A stretch of 23,260 nt of DNA from Lachnospiraceae bacterium (GTDB lineage Bacteria; Bacillota; Clostridia; Lachnospirales; Lachnospiraceae): positions 1-23,260 of the forward strand of contig CAAFTS010000018.1 of assembly GCA_900765975.1 (NCBI GenBank), given 5' to 3'. Shown here one piece after another: positions 8,584 to 16,126 of the stretch. A program made the translations under genes and the position numbers. The notes under the pieces were generated by a model. That model was given only the letters and a program-made list of their open reading frames with translations. It searched no databases and was not told the origin of the DNA. Numbering within the stretch: the first letter of the stretch is position 1; each line of letters starts with the position of its first letter.

Positions 8584-9789
8584 TTATTTCTCATTTCCAT
8601 CCCAGACGATTGATTTATAACGATCCGGATCTGTATCGCCTTCTGTAGAGAAGAGCAGTACTTTTGAATCTTTGTTCAATCCAAGGTGTTCTCTTAATTC
8701 TTTGTATTCATCCATACACATGATGCAGGCAAGTGTTCCGAACGGTGCAGCACCGGATTCTCCGGATGTTACTGCCGGATCGCCTTTGATTGGAGCGGCC
8801 AACATTCTCATTCCCTTTGCAGCAACCCAGTCAGGAGCAGCAACGAATGTATCTACATGGTTTTTCAGAATATCCCAGGAAATTGTATTTGGTTCCCCGC
8901 ATGCAAGACCAGCCATGATTGTTACCATGTCACCGTCTACAATCTGGATGCTTCCGTCTCCAAGAGAGGCACCTTTATACAGACATGCAGCAGCTTCAGC
9001 TTCCACAACGATAACCTTCGGCGGGTTCTCCGGATAACGATTTGCAAAGAATCCCTGAACAGCGCCTGCAAGAGAACCAACACCTGCCTGAATAAATACG
9101 TGAGTTGGTCTGTCACATCCATACTCTTGAAGCTGTTCATTTGCTTCCATAGCCATTGTTCCATATCCCTGCATGATCCAGGCTGGAATTTCTTCATAAC
9201 CTTCCCATGCAGTATCCTGTACCATAACACCGTTTTCAGTTTTCATAGCCATATCGTTTGCCATACGAACGCATTCGTCATAGTTTACTTCTTCGATAGT
9301 AGCAACAGCATTTTCAGCAAGAATGTTATTCAGTCTTGTCTGTGTGGAACCTTTTGGCATCAATACAACTGATTTCTGTCCCAGTTTATTAGCAGCCCAT
9401 GCAACACCACGTCCATGGTTTCCGTCTGTAGCAGTGAAGAAAGTTGCCTGACCGAATTCTTCTCTTAATTTGTCTGAAGTTAAAACGTTGTATGGAAGTT
9501 CGGAAACATCTTTTCCGGTCTGTTGTGCAATGTAGCGAGCCATTGCAAAAGATCCTCCCAATACTTTGAAAGCATTCAGGCCGAAACGGTAAGATTCATC
9601 CTTGATATATACCTCACCAAGTCCGAGATAATCAGCCATCTTTGTAAGTTTTGTAAGCGGTGTTACGCTGTACTGTGGAAAACTCTCGTGGAATGCACGA
9701 GCTTTTGCAATTTCATCAAGAGCCATAACTTTTAGATTAGCATCCTCTGTTTTTGGCATATGATTGACTGCCCATTTTATTGTTTCCAT
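8584..9789 (-). CDS. ygeX: 2,3-diaminopropionate ammonia-lyase (YgeX/DpaL)
   Basis: The 401-residue PLP enzyme of fold type II is close to E. coli DpaL (398 aa). The Schiff-base lysine is K75 in LNAFKVLGG, preceded by SYRFG. The TDGNHGRG segment (121-128) contains D122, the counterpart of the catalytic Asp of the E. coli enzyme. A glycine loop, GVGSLAG, starts at 236. It converts 2,3-diaminopropionate to pyruvate and two ammonia. It is the first catabolic gene of the leftward operon, 76 bases after the regulator, with GGAGGG ahead of the ATG. It supplies the carbon end product of the purine route (inference). Identification is very strong. Confidence 0.95.
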   Translation of the reverse strand: METIKWAVNHMPKTEDANLKVMALDEIAKARAFHESFPQYSVTPLTKLTKMADYLGLGEVYIKDESYRFGLNAFKVLGGSFAMARYIAQQTGKDVSELPYNVLTSDKLREEFGQATFFTATDGNHGRGVAWAANKLGQKSVVLMPKGSTQTRLNNILAENAVATIEEVNYDECVRMANDMAMKTENGVMVQDTAWEGYEEIPAWIMQGYGTMAMEANEQLQEYGCDRPTHVFIQAGVGSLAGAVQGFFANRYPENPPKVIVVEAEAAACLYKGASLGDGSIQIVDGDMVTIMAGLACGEPNTISWDILKNHVDTFVAAPDWVAAKGMRMLAAPIKGDPAVTSGESGAAPFGTLACIMCMDEYKELREHLGLNKDSKVLLFSTEGDTDPDRYKSIVWDGNEK

Positions 9790-9865
9790 GTTGAAAAACC
9801 CTCCTTCATTGAAATATGATTAATAGAAAATAGAAATTGTTGACTGCGTATTTGGCAGACCACAA

Positions 9866-10531
9866 CTACCGGTTCCCTGCGTCCATGTAGTTATAAAGTG
9901 TAAATTTTGAAATTTCCAATAGAGAAGCAACTCTGTCACCTGATTTTGTGATAAGGAATGCTCCGGCATTGTTTAAGAATTTGACAACCTTAATTTTGTC
10001 TTCTTTGTTCATTGCCGCTACCGGTTTGCCTACCAGATTTAATGCTTGCTCAATTAAAGAATCAAGCAGATCTGTGACATTGTGTAAGATAGGCTGAGGC
10101 TGGGAATCATCTTCGTTCAGACCATTTTCCCGAATCTGTGTTTCCTTCTGAGTCGTGACAAGAGAATGTACTGCACTTTCTATAGAAAGAAGAGCAGTAA
10201 TATCATAATTCAGTGAAAAAATATATTCCACTGTATCGTTGTCCCCTCTGACAAACATTGTACTTGATTTTAGAATACGACCGTCTTCTGTCTTAGTAAG
10301 ATACGAAAGCCGATCTTTGATTTTTGCAGGATCTTTACTGAGCGTATCAAATACAACTCGAGAAGGTCCGTCGCCAAGTTTCCGCCCTGTAACATGACCG
10401 TTTTCAATATGTACAACAGAATGTTCCAGTTGTTCTGATTTCAGATCATGAATGACGATTTCGCAGGAATCACCAAATTGAACTGCAAGACCATGGGCGA
10501 TTTGTATTAGTAAATCTAGTCTTTTTCCCAT
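9866..10531 (-). CDS. YheO/DauR-like PAS and helix-turn-helix transcriptional regulator
   Basis: The 221-residue protein has an N-terminal YheO-type PAS-like domain (about 5-115; opening RLDLLIQIAHGL, then EIVIHDL) and a C-terminal DauR-type helix-turn-helix (about 160-219; LLEISKFTLYNYM). Proteins of this type sense small molecules and regulate catabolic operons. It is the first gene of the leftward operon and is transcribed from one face of the mirrored promoter, so it probably controls both arms and itself, with a purine or a breakdown product as the likely signal (inference). The ribosome site, GAAAGGAAAA about 9 bases ahead, is weaker than those of its neighbours, which fits low regulator expression. 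Confidence 0.85.
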   Translation of the reverse strand: MGKRLDLLIQIAHGLAVQFGDSCEIVIHDLKSEQLEHSVVHIENGHVTGRKLGDGPSRVVFDTLSKDPAKIKDRLSYLTKTEDGRILKSSTMFVRGDNDTVEYIFSLNYDITALLSIESAVHSLVTTQKETQIRENGLNEDDSQPQPILHNVTDLLDSLIEQALNLVGKPVAAMNKEDKIKVVKFLNNAGAFLITKSGDRVASLLEISKFTLYNYMDAGNR

Positions 10532-10586
10532 AACCTATTTTCCTTTCGTATGGATGGATTAAATCCGGTATTTTGTTTCTAAGTCC

Positions 10587-10614
10587 ACTATACCATAAAA
10601 AAAATGAAAATCAA
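10587..10614 (-). promoter_or_regulatory. Leftward promoter of the regulator-ygeX-ygeY-ygeW operon
   Basis: On the minus strand, TTGATT (10609-10614) and TATAGT (10587-10592) are separated by 16 bases, with TGG directly before the -10 (extended -10 type). Transcription should begin near 10580, giving a leader of about 49 bases before the regulator gene. Confidence 0.7.
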
Positions 10615-10690
10615 TAGTTTTTCTAAAAAAAATTTAGATGTTCTGAATTTTTTTTAGAGTTGCTATTGATTTTCTAATTTTACAATGGTA
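10591..10690. repeat. Large palindrome containing both divergent promoters, likely operator region
   Basis: Three nested inverted repeats share one centre near 10640. These are TACCAT/ATGGTA (10591-10596 and 10685-10690), GAAAATCAATAG/CTATTGATTTTC (10606-10617 and 10663-10674, perfect), and CTAAAAAAAATT/AATTTTTTTTAG (10623-10634 and 10646-10657, perfect). The innermost pair extends as TTNAGA-TGT-TCTNAA around 10633-10647, an operator-like core. The A8 and T8 tracts suggest intrinsic bending. The symmetry places the two promoters in mirror image. Binding by the divergent regulator is inferred. Confidence 0.75.
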
Positions 10691-10694
10691 TATT
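10666..10694 (+). promoter_or_regulatory. Rightward promoter of the ssnA-ygfK-yqeC-yqeB-xdh operon
   Basis: TTGATT (10666-10671), a 17-base spacer and TATATT (10689-10694), with TGG just before the -10. It mirrors the leftward promoter almost base for base. Transcription should start near 10701. Confidence 0.7.
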
Positions 10695-10701
10695 AGATAT
10701 A

Positions 10702-10717
10702 ACAGAAGTACTCCTGT
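10702..10717. promoter_or_regulatory. 16-bp near-palindrome at the rightward start site, possible operator
   Basis: ACAGAAGT and ACTCCTGT are complementary except for one A-C pair. The element lies just after the rightward -10, overlapping the predicted start of transcription, and has no copy beside the leftward promoter. It could let the plus arm be controlled separately, or be the first hairpin of the leader. Confidence 0.3.
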
Positions 10718-10988
10718 ATCGGTTTGTGCGGAAAAAAACGGGATGTATTTCGACAAAAGACAATACAAAATATAGTGCGACGTGCAAGAAATGAATTCTT
10801 GGTAACTGTAAAGGCACTGAACAGTTGCGATTCTTGTAGAATTTGTATGCCTTCGCTGGCAGATGCCGCCAACGAAAGTTAAGGCTCTTTTGTGAAGTAA
10901 CCTCTATATATAAATAGGAGACGGAATTTTGCTATTTTTGCTATTTATATTAGGAAGAGAAAACTTGAAAGAAAAGGAGACGAAGAGT
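10718..10988 (+). promoter_or_regulatory. Long structured 5' leader of ssnA, no riboswitch class recognised
   Basis: About 270 bases separate the predicted start site region from the ssnA ATG. Hairpins visible by eye are TGTATT/AATACA (10745-10767), CAAGAA/TTCTTG (10785-10801), AACTGT/ACAGTT (10804-10826), ATTCT/AGAAT (10830-10842), and GCCTT/AAGGC (10849-10885) enclosing CG-TGGC/GCCA-CG. The last is followed by TCTTTTG, so it could act as a weak attenuator. Two very short frames (11 codons from 10743 and 12 codons from 10847, each counting the stop) lack good ribosome sites. I do not recognise a purine, Moco, T-box or other known class. Confidence 0.4.
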
Positions 10989-12320
10989 ATGCTGATTTTA
11001 GGAAATGGCAGATTAGTCACACGTGACGAGAAGAATCCGTATCTGGAGAACGGAGCTGTAGCAATTGACGGAACTACGATTGTAAAAGTAGGGAATACAG
11101 AAGAAGTAAAAGCAGCTTATCCGGATGCAGAATTTATTGATGCGAAAGGAAAGGTTATCATGCCGGCATTCATCAATGCACACGAGCACATTTACAGTTC
11201 TTTCGCAAGAGGATTGGCTATCAATGGATACAATCCAAATGGTTTCCTCGACATTCTGGATGGAATGTGGTGGACAATCGACCGCAATCTGACTCTGAAA
11301 GATACCTATTTAAGTGCAATGGCTACTTATATAGATTGTATCCGTAACGGAGTAACTACTATTTTTGACCATCACGCAAGTTTTGGTTCAATCACAGGTT
11401 CCCTGTTTGAAATTGAAAAAGCAGCAAAAGAAGCGGGCATTCGTTCTTGCCTGTGTTATGAGATCTCAGACAGAGATGGCAAAGAGAAGGCAAAAGCATC
11501 TGTTATGGAAAATGCAGAGTTTATTCGCCATGCTTTGAAAGACGACACCGGAATGATTGCCGGAATGATGGGAATGCACGCACAGTTTACAATCTCTGAT
11601 GAGACAATGGAACTGGCAGCAGCCAATAAACCAGATGAGGTTGGATATCATATTCATGTTGCAGAAGGCATCGAAGATTTACACCATTGTCTGAAACATT
11701 ATGGAAAACGTATTGTAGACAGATTGATGGATCATGGGATTCTGGGAGAGAAGACATTGCTTGGACACTGTATTTATGTGAACGAGCACGAAATGGATTT
11801 GATCAGAGATACAAACACAATGGTTGTACATAATCCGGAATCTAATATGGGAAATGCCTGTGGATGTCCTCCGACCATGCATATTGTGCACAAGGGAATC
11901 CTGACAGGATTAGGTACAGACGGCTATACGCACGATATGACAGAGTCTTATAAAGTGGCAAATGTACTTCATAAACATCATCTGTGTGATGCAAATGCAG
12001 CCTGGGGAGAGGTTCCGCAGATGTTATTTGAAGGAAATGCGAAGATTGCAAATCGTTACTTCAAGCAGGAAGCAGGCGTGCTGAAAGAGGGAGCAGCCGG
12101 AGATGTGATTATTGTAGATTATGATCCGCTGACACCATTCCATGCCGGCAATATTAACAGTCATGTTGTATTTGGAATGACCGGACGGGATGTAGTGACA
12201 ACGGTTGCAAATGGAAAAGTATTAATGAAAGACCGCGAGATTCTTCATATTGATACAGAGAAAGTGATGGCTGACTGCCGTCAGGCAGCAACTGAGCTTG
12301 CAAACAGAATCAACGCATAG
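10989..12320 (+). CDS. ssnA: Putative aminohydrolase SsnA
   Basis: The 443-residue amidohydrolase-superfamily protein is almost the same length as E. coli SsnA (442). Metal ligands visible are H65 and H67 in HEH, H223 in HIHVAEG, H260 in LGHCIY and D311 in GLGTDGYTHD. The family resembles guanine deaminase and chlorohydrolases and probably deaminates or opens a purine-derived ring in the cytoplasm. I choose the ATG at 10989 because AGGAGA lies 8 bases ahead and the residues that follow (MLILGNG) are the normal family start. An upstream in-frame ATG at 10929 would add 20 non-conserved residues. It is the first gene of the rightward operon, 16 bases before ygfK. Confidence 0.92.
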   Translation: MLILGNGRLVTRDEKNPYLENGAVAIDGTTIVKVGNTEEVKAAYPDAEFIDAKGKVIMPAFINAHEHIYSSFARGLAINGYNPNGFLDILDGMWWTIDRNLTLKDTYLSAMATYIDCIRNGVTTIFDHHASFGSITGSLFEIEKAAKEAGIRSCLCYEISDRDGKEKAKASVMENAEFIRHALKDDTGMIAGMMGMHAQFTISDETMELAAANKPDEVGYHIHVAEGIEDLHHCLKHYGKRIVDRLMDHGILGEKTLLGHCIYVNEHEMDLIRDTNTMVVHNPESNMGNACGCPPTMHIVHKGILTGLGTDGYTHDMTESYKVANVLHKHHLCDANAAWGEVPQMLFEGNAKIANRYFKQEAGVLKEGAAGDVIIVDYDPLTPFHAGNINSHVVFGMTGRDVVTTVANGKVLMKDREILHIDTEKVMADCRQAATELANRINA

Positions 12321-12336
12321 ACAGGAGGAAATTTAA

Positions 12337-15324
12337 ATGAGCGATATTATGACTCCAATTGCTTTTGATAAGCTGGTAGATTGGATTATAGAAGAACACA
12401 AAAAATATGGAACAGTGTTTGGAGAGAAACGTGCTTATGTTGCAGACAGCAAGTACAACAGAACAATTTTCGGTCGTGATCTGGAAACTCCGATCGGACC
12501 GGCAGCGGGACCAAACACACAGCTGACCCAGAATATTGTGGCTGCATATTATACAGGAAGCCGTTTCTTTGAATTGAAAACGGTTCAGGTAATGGACGGA
12601 GCGGAATTATCTGCATGTGTCAATAAACCTTGTATCAAGGCAGATGACGAGTGCTATAACTGCGAGTGGTCTACAGAATTGTATGTGCCGCAGGCAATGG
12701 AAGAGTATATTAAAGCGTGGTTCCTGTTGAAAGTATTTTCAAAGGAATTTGGATTGGGATCTCCGGATGGATTCCAGTTTAATATCAGTGTGGGATATGA
12801 TCTGGAAGGAATTAAGTCAGAAAAAATCGACAATTTCTTAAATACAATGCAGAATGCCGCAGACAGTGAGGTATTTAAAAACTGCAAACAGTATTTGCTG
12901 GATCATGTAAATAAATTTGAAAAGGTGACAAAGGAAGATATCGAAGCGATTCAATCAGAAATCTGTAACTCTGTTACAATTTCAACTCTGCATGGATGTC
13001 CTCCGCAGGAGATTGAAAAGATCGCTATGCATCTGATCACAGAAAAAGGATATCATACCTTTATTAAATGTAATCCGACATTGCTGGGCTATGAATTTGC
13101 AAGAAACAGAATGGATCAGATGGGCTATGATTATGTTGCCTTTGGTGATTTCCACTTCTTGGATGACCTGCAGTATGAAGATGCAATCCCGATGCTGACA
13201 CGTTTGATGAAAGTTTGCGAGGAAAGAAATCTGGAATTTGGTGTCAAGATTACCAATACATTCCCGGTTGACGTAAAACAGAATGAACTTCCAAGTGAAG
13301 AAATGTATATGTCCGGTAAGTCTCTGTATCCGTTGTCTATCGCATTGGCAGCAAAACTGGCAGAGGAATTTGATGGAAAATTGCGTATTTCCTACTCCGG
13401 CGGTGCAGATGCAAACAATATTGAAGGCATTGTAAACGCAGGAATCTGGCCGGTAACAGTAGCAACAACACTGCTCAAACCGGGCGGATATTTAAGAACC
13501 ATTCAGATGGCTGAGTTGGTTGAGCAGGAAGGCGTTGTATTTGAAGGTATTGATGTGGATGCGGCGAAGAAACTGGCAGAAGATGCAGTAACAGATCCAC
13601 ATCATGTAAAGGCAATCAAACCACTTCCATCTCGCAAGATGGATCAGGAAGTGCCGTTGATCGATTGTTTTGTGGCTCCTTGTAAAGACGGATGTCCGAT
13701 TCATCAGGATATCACAACTTATCTCCAGCTTGTAAATGCAGGAAAATATGAGGAAGCAATGGAAGTGATCACAGAGAAGAATCCACTTCCGTTTATTACA
13801 GGAACAATTTGTGCACATAACTGTATGAATAAATGTACACGTAATTTCTATGATGAACCGGTACATATCCGCAATATGAAATTGGTTGCGGCTGAGAACG
13901 GTTATGAGGCATGGCTGAATAAAGTTGCGGCTCCGGTAGTAACAAAAGGAAAAGCAGCAGTTGTGGGCGGTGGTCCGGCTGGTATGGCAGCAGCTTATTT
14001 TCTGAGAAGAGGCGGCATGGACGTGACGATCTTCGAAAAGGAAAAGGCATTGGGCGGTGTAGTACGCAATGTCATTCCGGGATTCCGTATTGCAGATGAG
14101 GCAATCGAGAAAGATGCTAAGATTCTGGAAAAAATGGGTGTAAAAACCGTATTTAATACAGAAGTTGCGGATGTAAAGGAATTGAAAGCACAGGGATATG
14201 AGACTGTTGTGCTGGCAACAGGAGCATCTGTACCGGGCAGTCTGAAACTGGAGGCAGGAGAGACAGTCAATGCATTGGAATTCCTTGCACAGTTTAAGGC
14301 GTTTGACGGCAATGTTGACCTTGGTAAGAATGTTGTAGTCATCGGTGGTGGAAATACAGCAATGGATACAGCCAGAGCAGCAAAACGTACCAATGGTGTA
14401 GAAAAAGTTTCACTTGTATATCGTCGTACAAAGAGATATATGCCGGCAGATGCAGAAGAACTGGAAATGGCAATTGAGGATGGAGTAGAATTCCGTGAAT
14501 TACTTGCACCGGTAAAACTGGAAGGTGGAAAACTGGTATGTAAGGTAATGCAGCTTGGAGATTTGGATGCATCCGGAAGAAGAGGTGTAGTTGAGACAGG
14601 TGAATTGGCAGAAGTAGAGGCAGATACTGTAATAGTTGCAGTAGGTGAAAAAGTACCGACAGCATTCTATCAGGCAAATGGAATCAATGTTTCTGAGAGA
14701 GGAAAAGCACTTGTAAATGAAGAAACGCTGGAGACAAATGTAGAAGGTGTTTATGTTGTAGGTGACGGACTTGGCGGACCGGCTACAGTAGTAGAAGGAA
14801 TCCGGGATGGCCTGAAGGCAGCAGAAGCAATCATCGGAAACCGACTCGTAAAAGACTATGATAAGTTGGCAGATGAAGAGAAGGTATATGGAAGACGAGG
14901 CATTTTGCGCAGCGGACAGGAAGAAAAAGACGAGACTACAAGATGTCTGGGATGTTCTTCTGTTTGTGAAAACTGTACAGAGGTATGTCCAAATCGTGCA
15001 AACGTAGCGATTCGTGTGCCGGGTATGGAAAAACATCAGATTATCCATGTAGATTATATGTGTAATGAATGTGGTAACTGTAAGAGTTTCTGTTCATATA
15101 CAAGCGCTCCGTATTTGGATAAATTTACATTGTTTGCAACAGAAGCAGATTTGGCAGACAGTAAGAATCAAGGATTTACAGTACTGGATAAAGATGCTGT
15201 AAAATGTAAAGTAAGATATCTGGGAGAAGAATTTGTCTGGACCAAAGGGGAAGAGACAAAACTTGCAGAAGGCTTACAGAAACTGATTGAAGCAGTATGT
15301 AAAGATTACGCATATCTGTTATAA
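12337..15324 (+). CDS. ygfK: YgfK, flavin/iron-sulfur oxidoreductase (putative selenate reductase subunit family)
   Basis: The 995-residue multidomain protein is similar in build to the roughly 1030-residue E. coli YgfK. Its N-terminal half (about 1-420) is dihydropyrimidine/dihydroorotate dehydrogenase-like. A GltD-type iron-sulfur region with PCKDGCPIHQD is near 448, the FAD site VVGGGPAGMAAA near 541 and the NAD(P)H site VIGGGNTAMD near 667. Two C-terminal cysteine clusters (CLGCSSVCENCTEVCP near 870 and CNECGNCKSFC near 909) should hold iron-sulfur clusters. This is an electron hub linking NAD(P)H to a substrate site or partner. Because the neighbouring xanthine dehydrogenase has no FAD domain, YgfK may exchange electrons with it or itself reduce the purine (inference). 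AGGAGG precedes the ATG. Confidence 0.93.
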   Translation: MSDIMTPIAFDKLVDWIIEEHKKYGTVFGEKRAYVADSKYNRTIFGRDLETPIGPAAGPNTQLTQNIVAAYYTGSRFFELKTVQVMDGAELSACVNKPCIKADDECYNCEWSTELYVPQAMEEYIKAWFLLKVFSKEFGLGSPDGFQFNISVGYDLEGIKSEKIDNFLNTMQNAADSEVFKNCKQYLLDHVNKFEKVTKEDIEAIQSEICNSVTISTLHGCPPQEIEKIAMHLITEKGYHTFIKCNPTLLGYEFARNRMDQMGYDYVAFGDFHFLDDLQYEDAIPMLTRLMKVCEERNLEFGVKITNTFPVDVKQNELPSEEMYMSGKSLYPLSIALAAKLAEEFDGKLRISYSGGADANNIEGIVNAGIWPVTVATTLLKPGGYLRTIQMAELVEQEGVVFEGIDVDAAKKLAEDAVTDPHHVKAIKPLPSRKMDQEVPLIDCFVAPCKDGCPIHQDITTYLQLVNAGKYEEAMEVITEKNPLPFITGTICAHNCMNKCTRNFYDEPVHIRNMKLVAAENGYEAWLNKVAAPVVTKGKAAVVGGGPAGMAAAYFLRRGGMDVTIFEKEKALGGVVRNVIPGFRIADEAIEKDAKILEKMGVKTVFNTEVADVKELKAQGYETVVLATGASVPGSLKLEAGETVNALEFLAQFKAFDGNVDLGKNVVVIGGGNTAMDTARAAKRTNGVEKVSLVYRRTKRYMPADAEELEMAIEDGVEFRELLAPVKLEGGKLVCKVMQLGDLDASGRRGVVETGELAEVEADTVIVAVGEKVPTAFYQANGINVSERGKALVNEETLETNVEGVYVVGDGLGGPATVVEGIRDGLKAAEAIIGNRLVKDYDKLADEEKVYGRRGILRSGQEEKDETTRCLGCSSVCENCTEVCPNRANVAIRVPGMEKHQIIHVDYMCNECGNCKSFCSYTSAPYLDKFTLFATEADLADSKNQGFTVLDKDAVKCKVRYLGEEFVWTKGEETKLAEGLQKLIEAVCKDYAYLL

Positions 15325-15349
15325 AAGACTGAGAACCGGAGAGACAGCG

Positions 15350-16126
15350 ATGATATTACGTTATGAACATGGGCAATTAGTGGAACAACGGACATATCGG
15401 GAAGCACTCCACCTGGAGGCGAATGTTTCTCCGGTTATTTCCTTTGTAGGGGCAGGTGGAAAGACAACAACGATTCGGCATTTGGCACAGGAATACGTAG
15501 ATACCGGATGGAAGGCGGCGGTTACAACCACTACCCATATGGAGATTGAGGAAAGGTCCTGCTTTTTGCTGGACGAATCAATGGAACGTTTTCAGAAGTT
15601 GATGGAACAAGAACGACAAGTGTGGTTTGGAGTTACTGCACCAATAAAGAAAACAGATAATGTAAAGAAAATGCAGGCAGTATCAGAGGATTTTTTTCAA
15701 CAGGTGTTGGAATTGCAGATTCCGATTCTGATTGAAGCAGACGGATCCAGACATTTACCATGTAAAGCACCCGGAGATCGAGAGCCGGTGCTACGAAAAG
15801 AAACAACAGATGTGTTGGCGGTATATGGATTGGATGCGGTTGGAAAATCGATTCAGGGAAGTTGTTTTCGACCGGAGATAGTGGCAGAAATTCTGCAAAA
15901 AAAACAATCGGACATTTTATGTGCCGAAGATATAGCAGTGCTTGCAACAAATGTTAGAGGTGGGAGAAAAGACATTTTAAAAAGTCAACATTATCGGATT
16001 ATTTTAAATAAAGCGGATGGCAGAGAACGAGTAAAAATTGCCGAACAGATATGTAAAAAAATAGTAGAACGAGAGTGTCTGGACATCATTGTTACCAGTC
16101 AGACATCAGAAGGAGTACGGGCATGA
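15350..16126 (+). CDS. yqeC: Selenium cofactor biosynthesis protein YqeC
   Basis: The 258-residue protein is close to E. coli YqeC (256). A P-loop-like nucleotide site FVGAGGKTT lies at about 32-40, with EADGSRHLP in the middle of the protein. The family is linked to maturation of selenium-dependent molybdenum hydroxylases. I place the start at 15350 (CGGAGAG ahead); an in-frame ATG at 15287 lies inside ygfK and would add 21 residues not expected in the family. The stop overlaps the start of the next gene as ATGA, a mark of translational coupling. Confidence 0.88.
   Translation: MILRYEHGQLVEQRTYREALHLEANVSPVISFVGAGGKTTTIRHLAQEYVDTGWKAAVTTTTHMEIEERSCFLLDESMERFQKLMEQERQVWFGVTAPIKKTDNVKKMQAVSEDFFQQVLELQIPILIEADGSRHLPCKAPGDREPVLRKETTDVLAVYGLDAVGKSIQGSCFRPEIVAEILQKKQSDILCAEDIAVLATNVRGGRKDILKSQHYRIILNKADGRERVKIAEQICKKIVERECLDIIVTSQTSEGVRA

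Noticed and set aside
10743..10882. Two tiny leader peptides (from 10743 and 10847)
   Set aside because: Neither has a ribosome site, and the second overlaps the best hairpin.
10929..10988. 20-residue N-terminal extension of SsnA
   Set aside because: There is no ribosome site at 10929, while AGGAGA 8 bases before 10989 and family length support the shorter protein.
10718..10988. Purine, Moco or T-box leader
   Set aside because: The conserved cores I know (purine three-way junction, Moco core, T-box GGGTGGNACC) are not visible. I left the leader as unassigned.
15287..15349. Longer YqeC starting inside ygfK
   Set aside because: It would overlap the ygfK end and add residues not expected in a family of about 256 aa.
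16075..16122. Longer YqeB starting inside yqeC
   Set aside because: AAGGAG before 16123 and the ATGA overlap fix the start; the family begins KILIKGAGDLATG.
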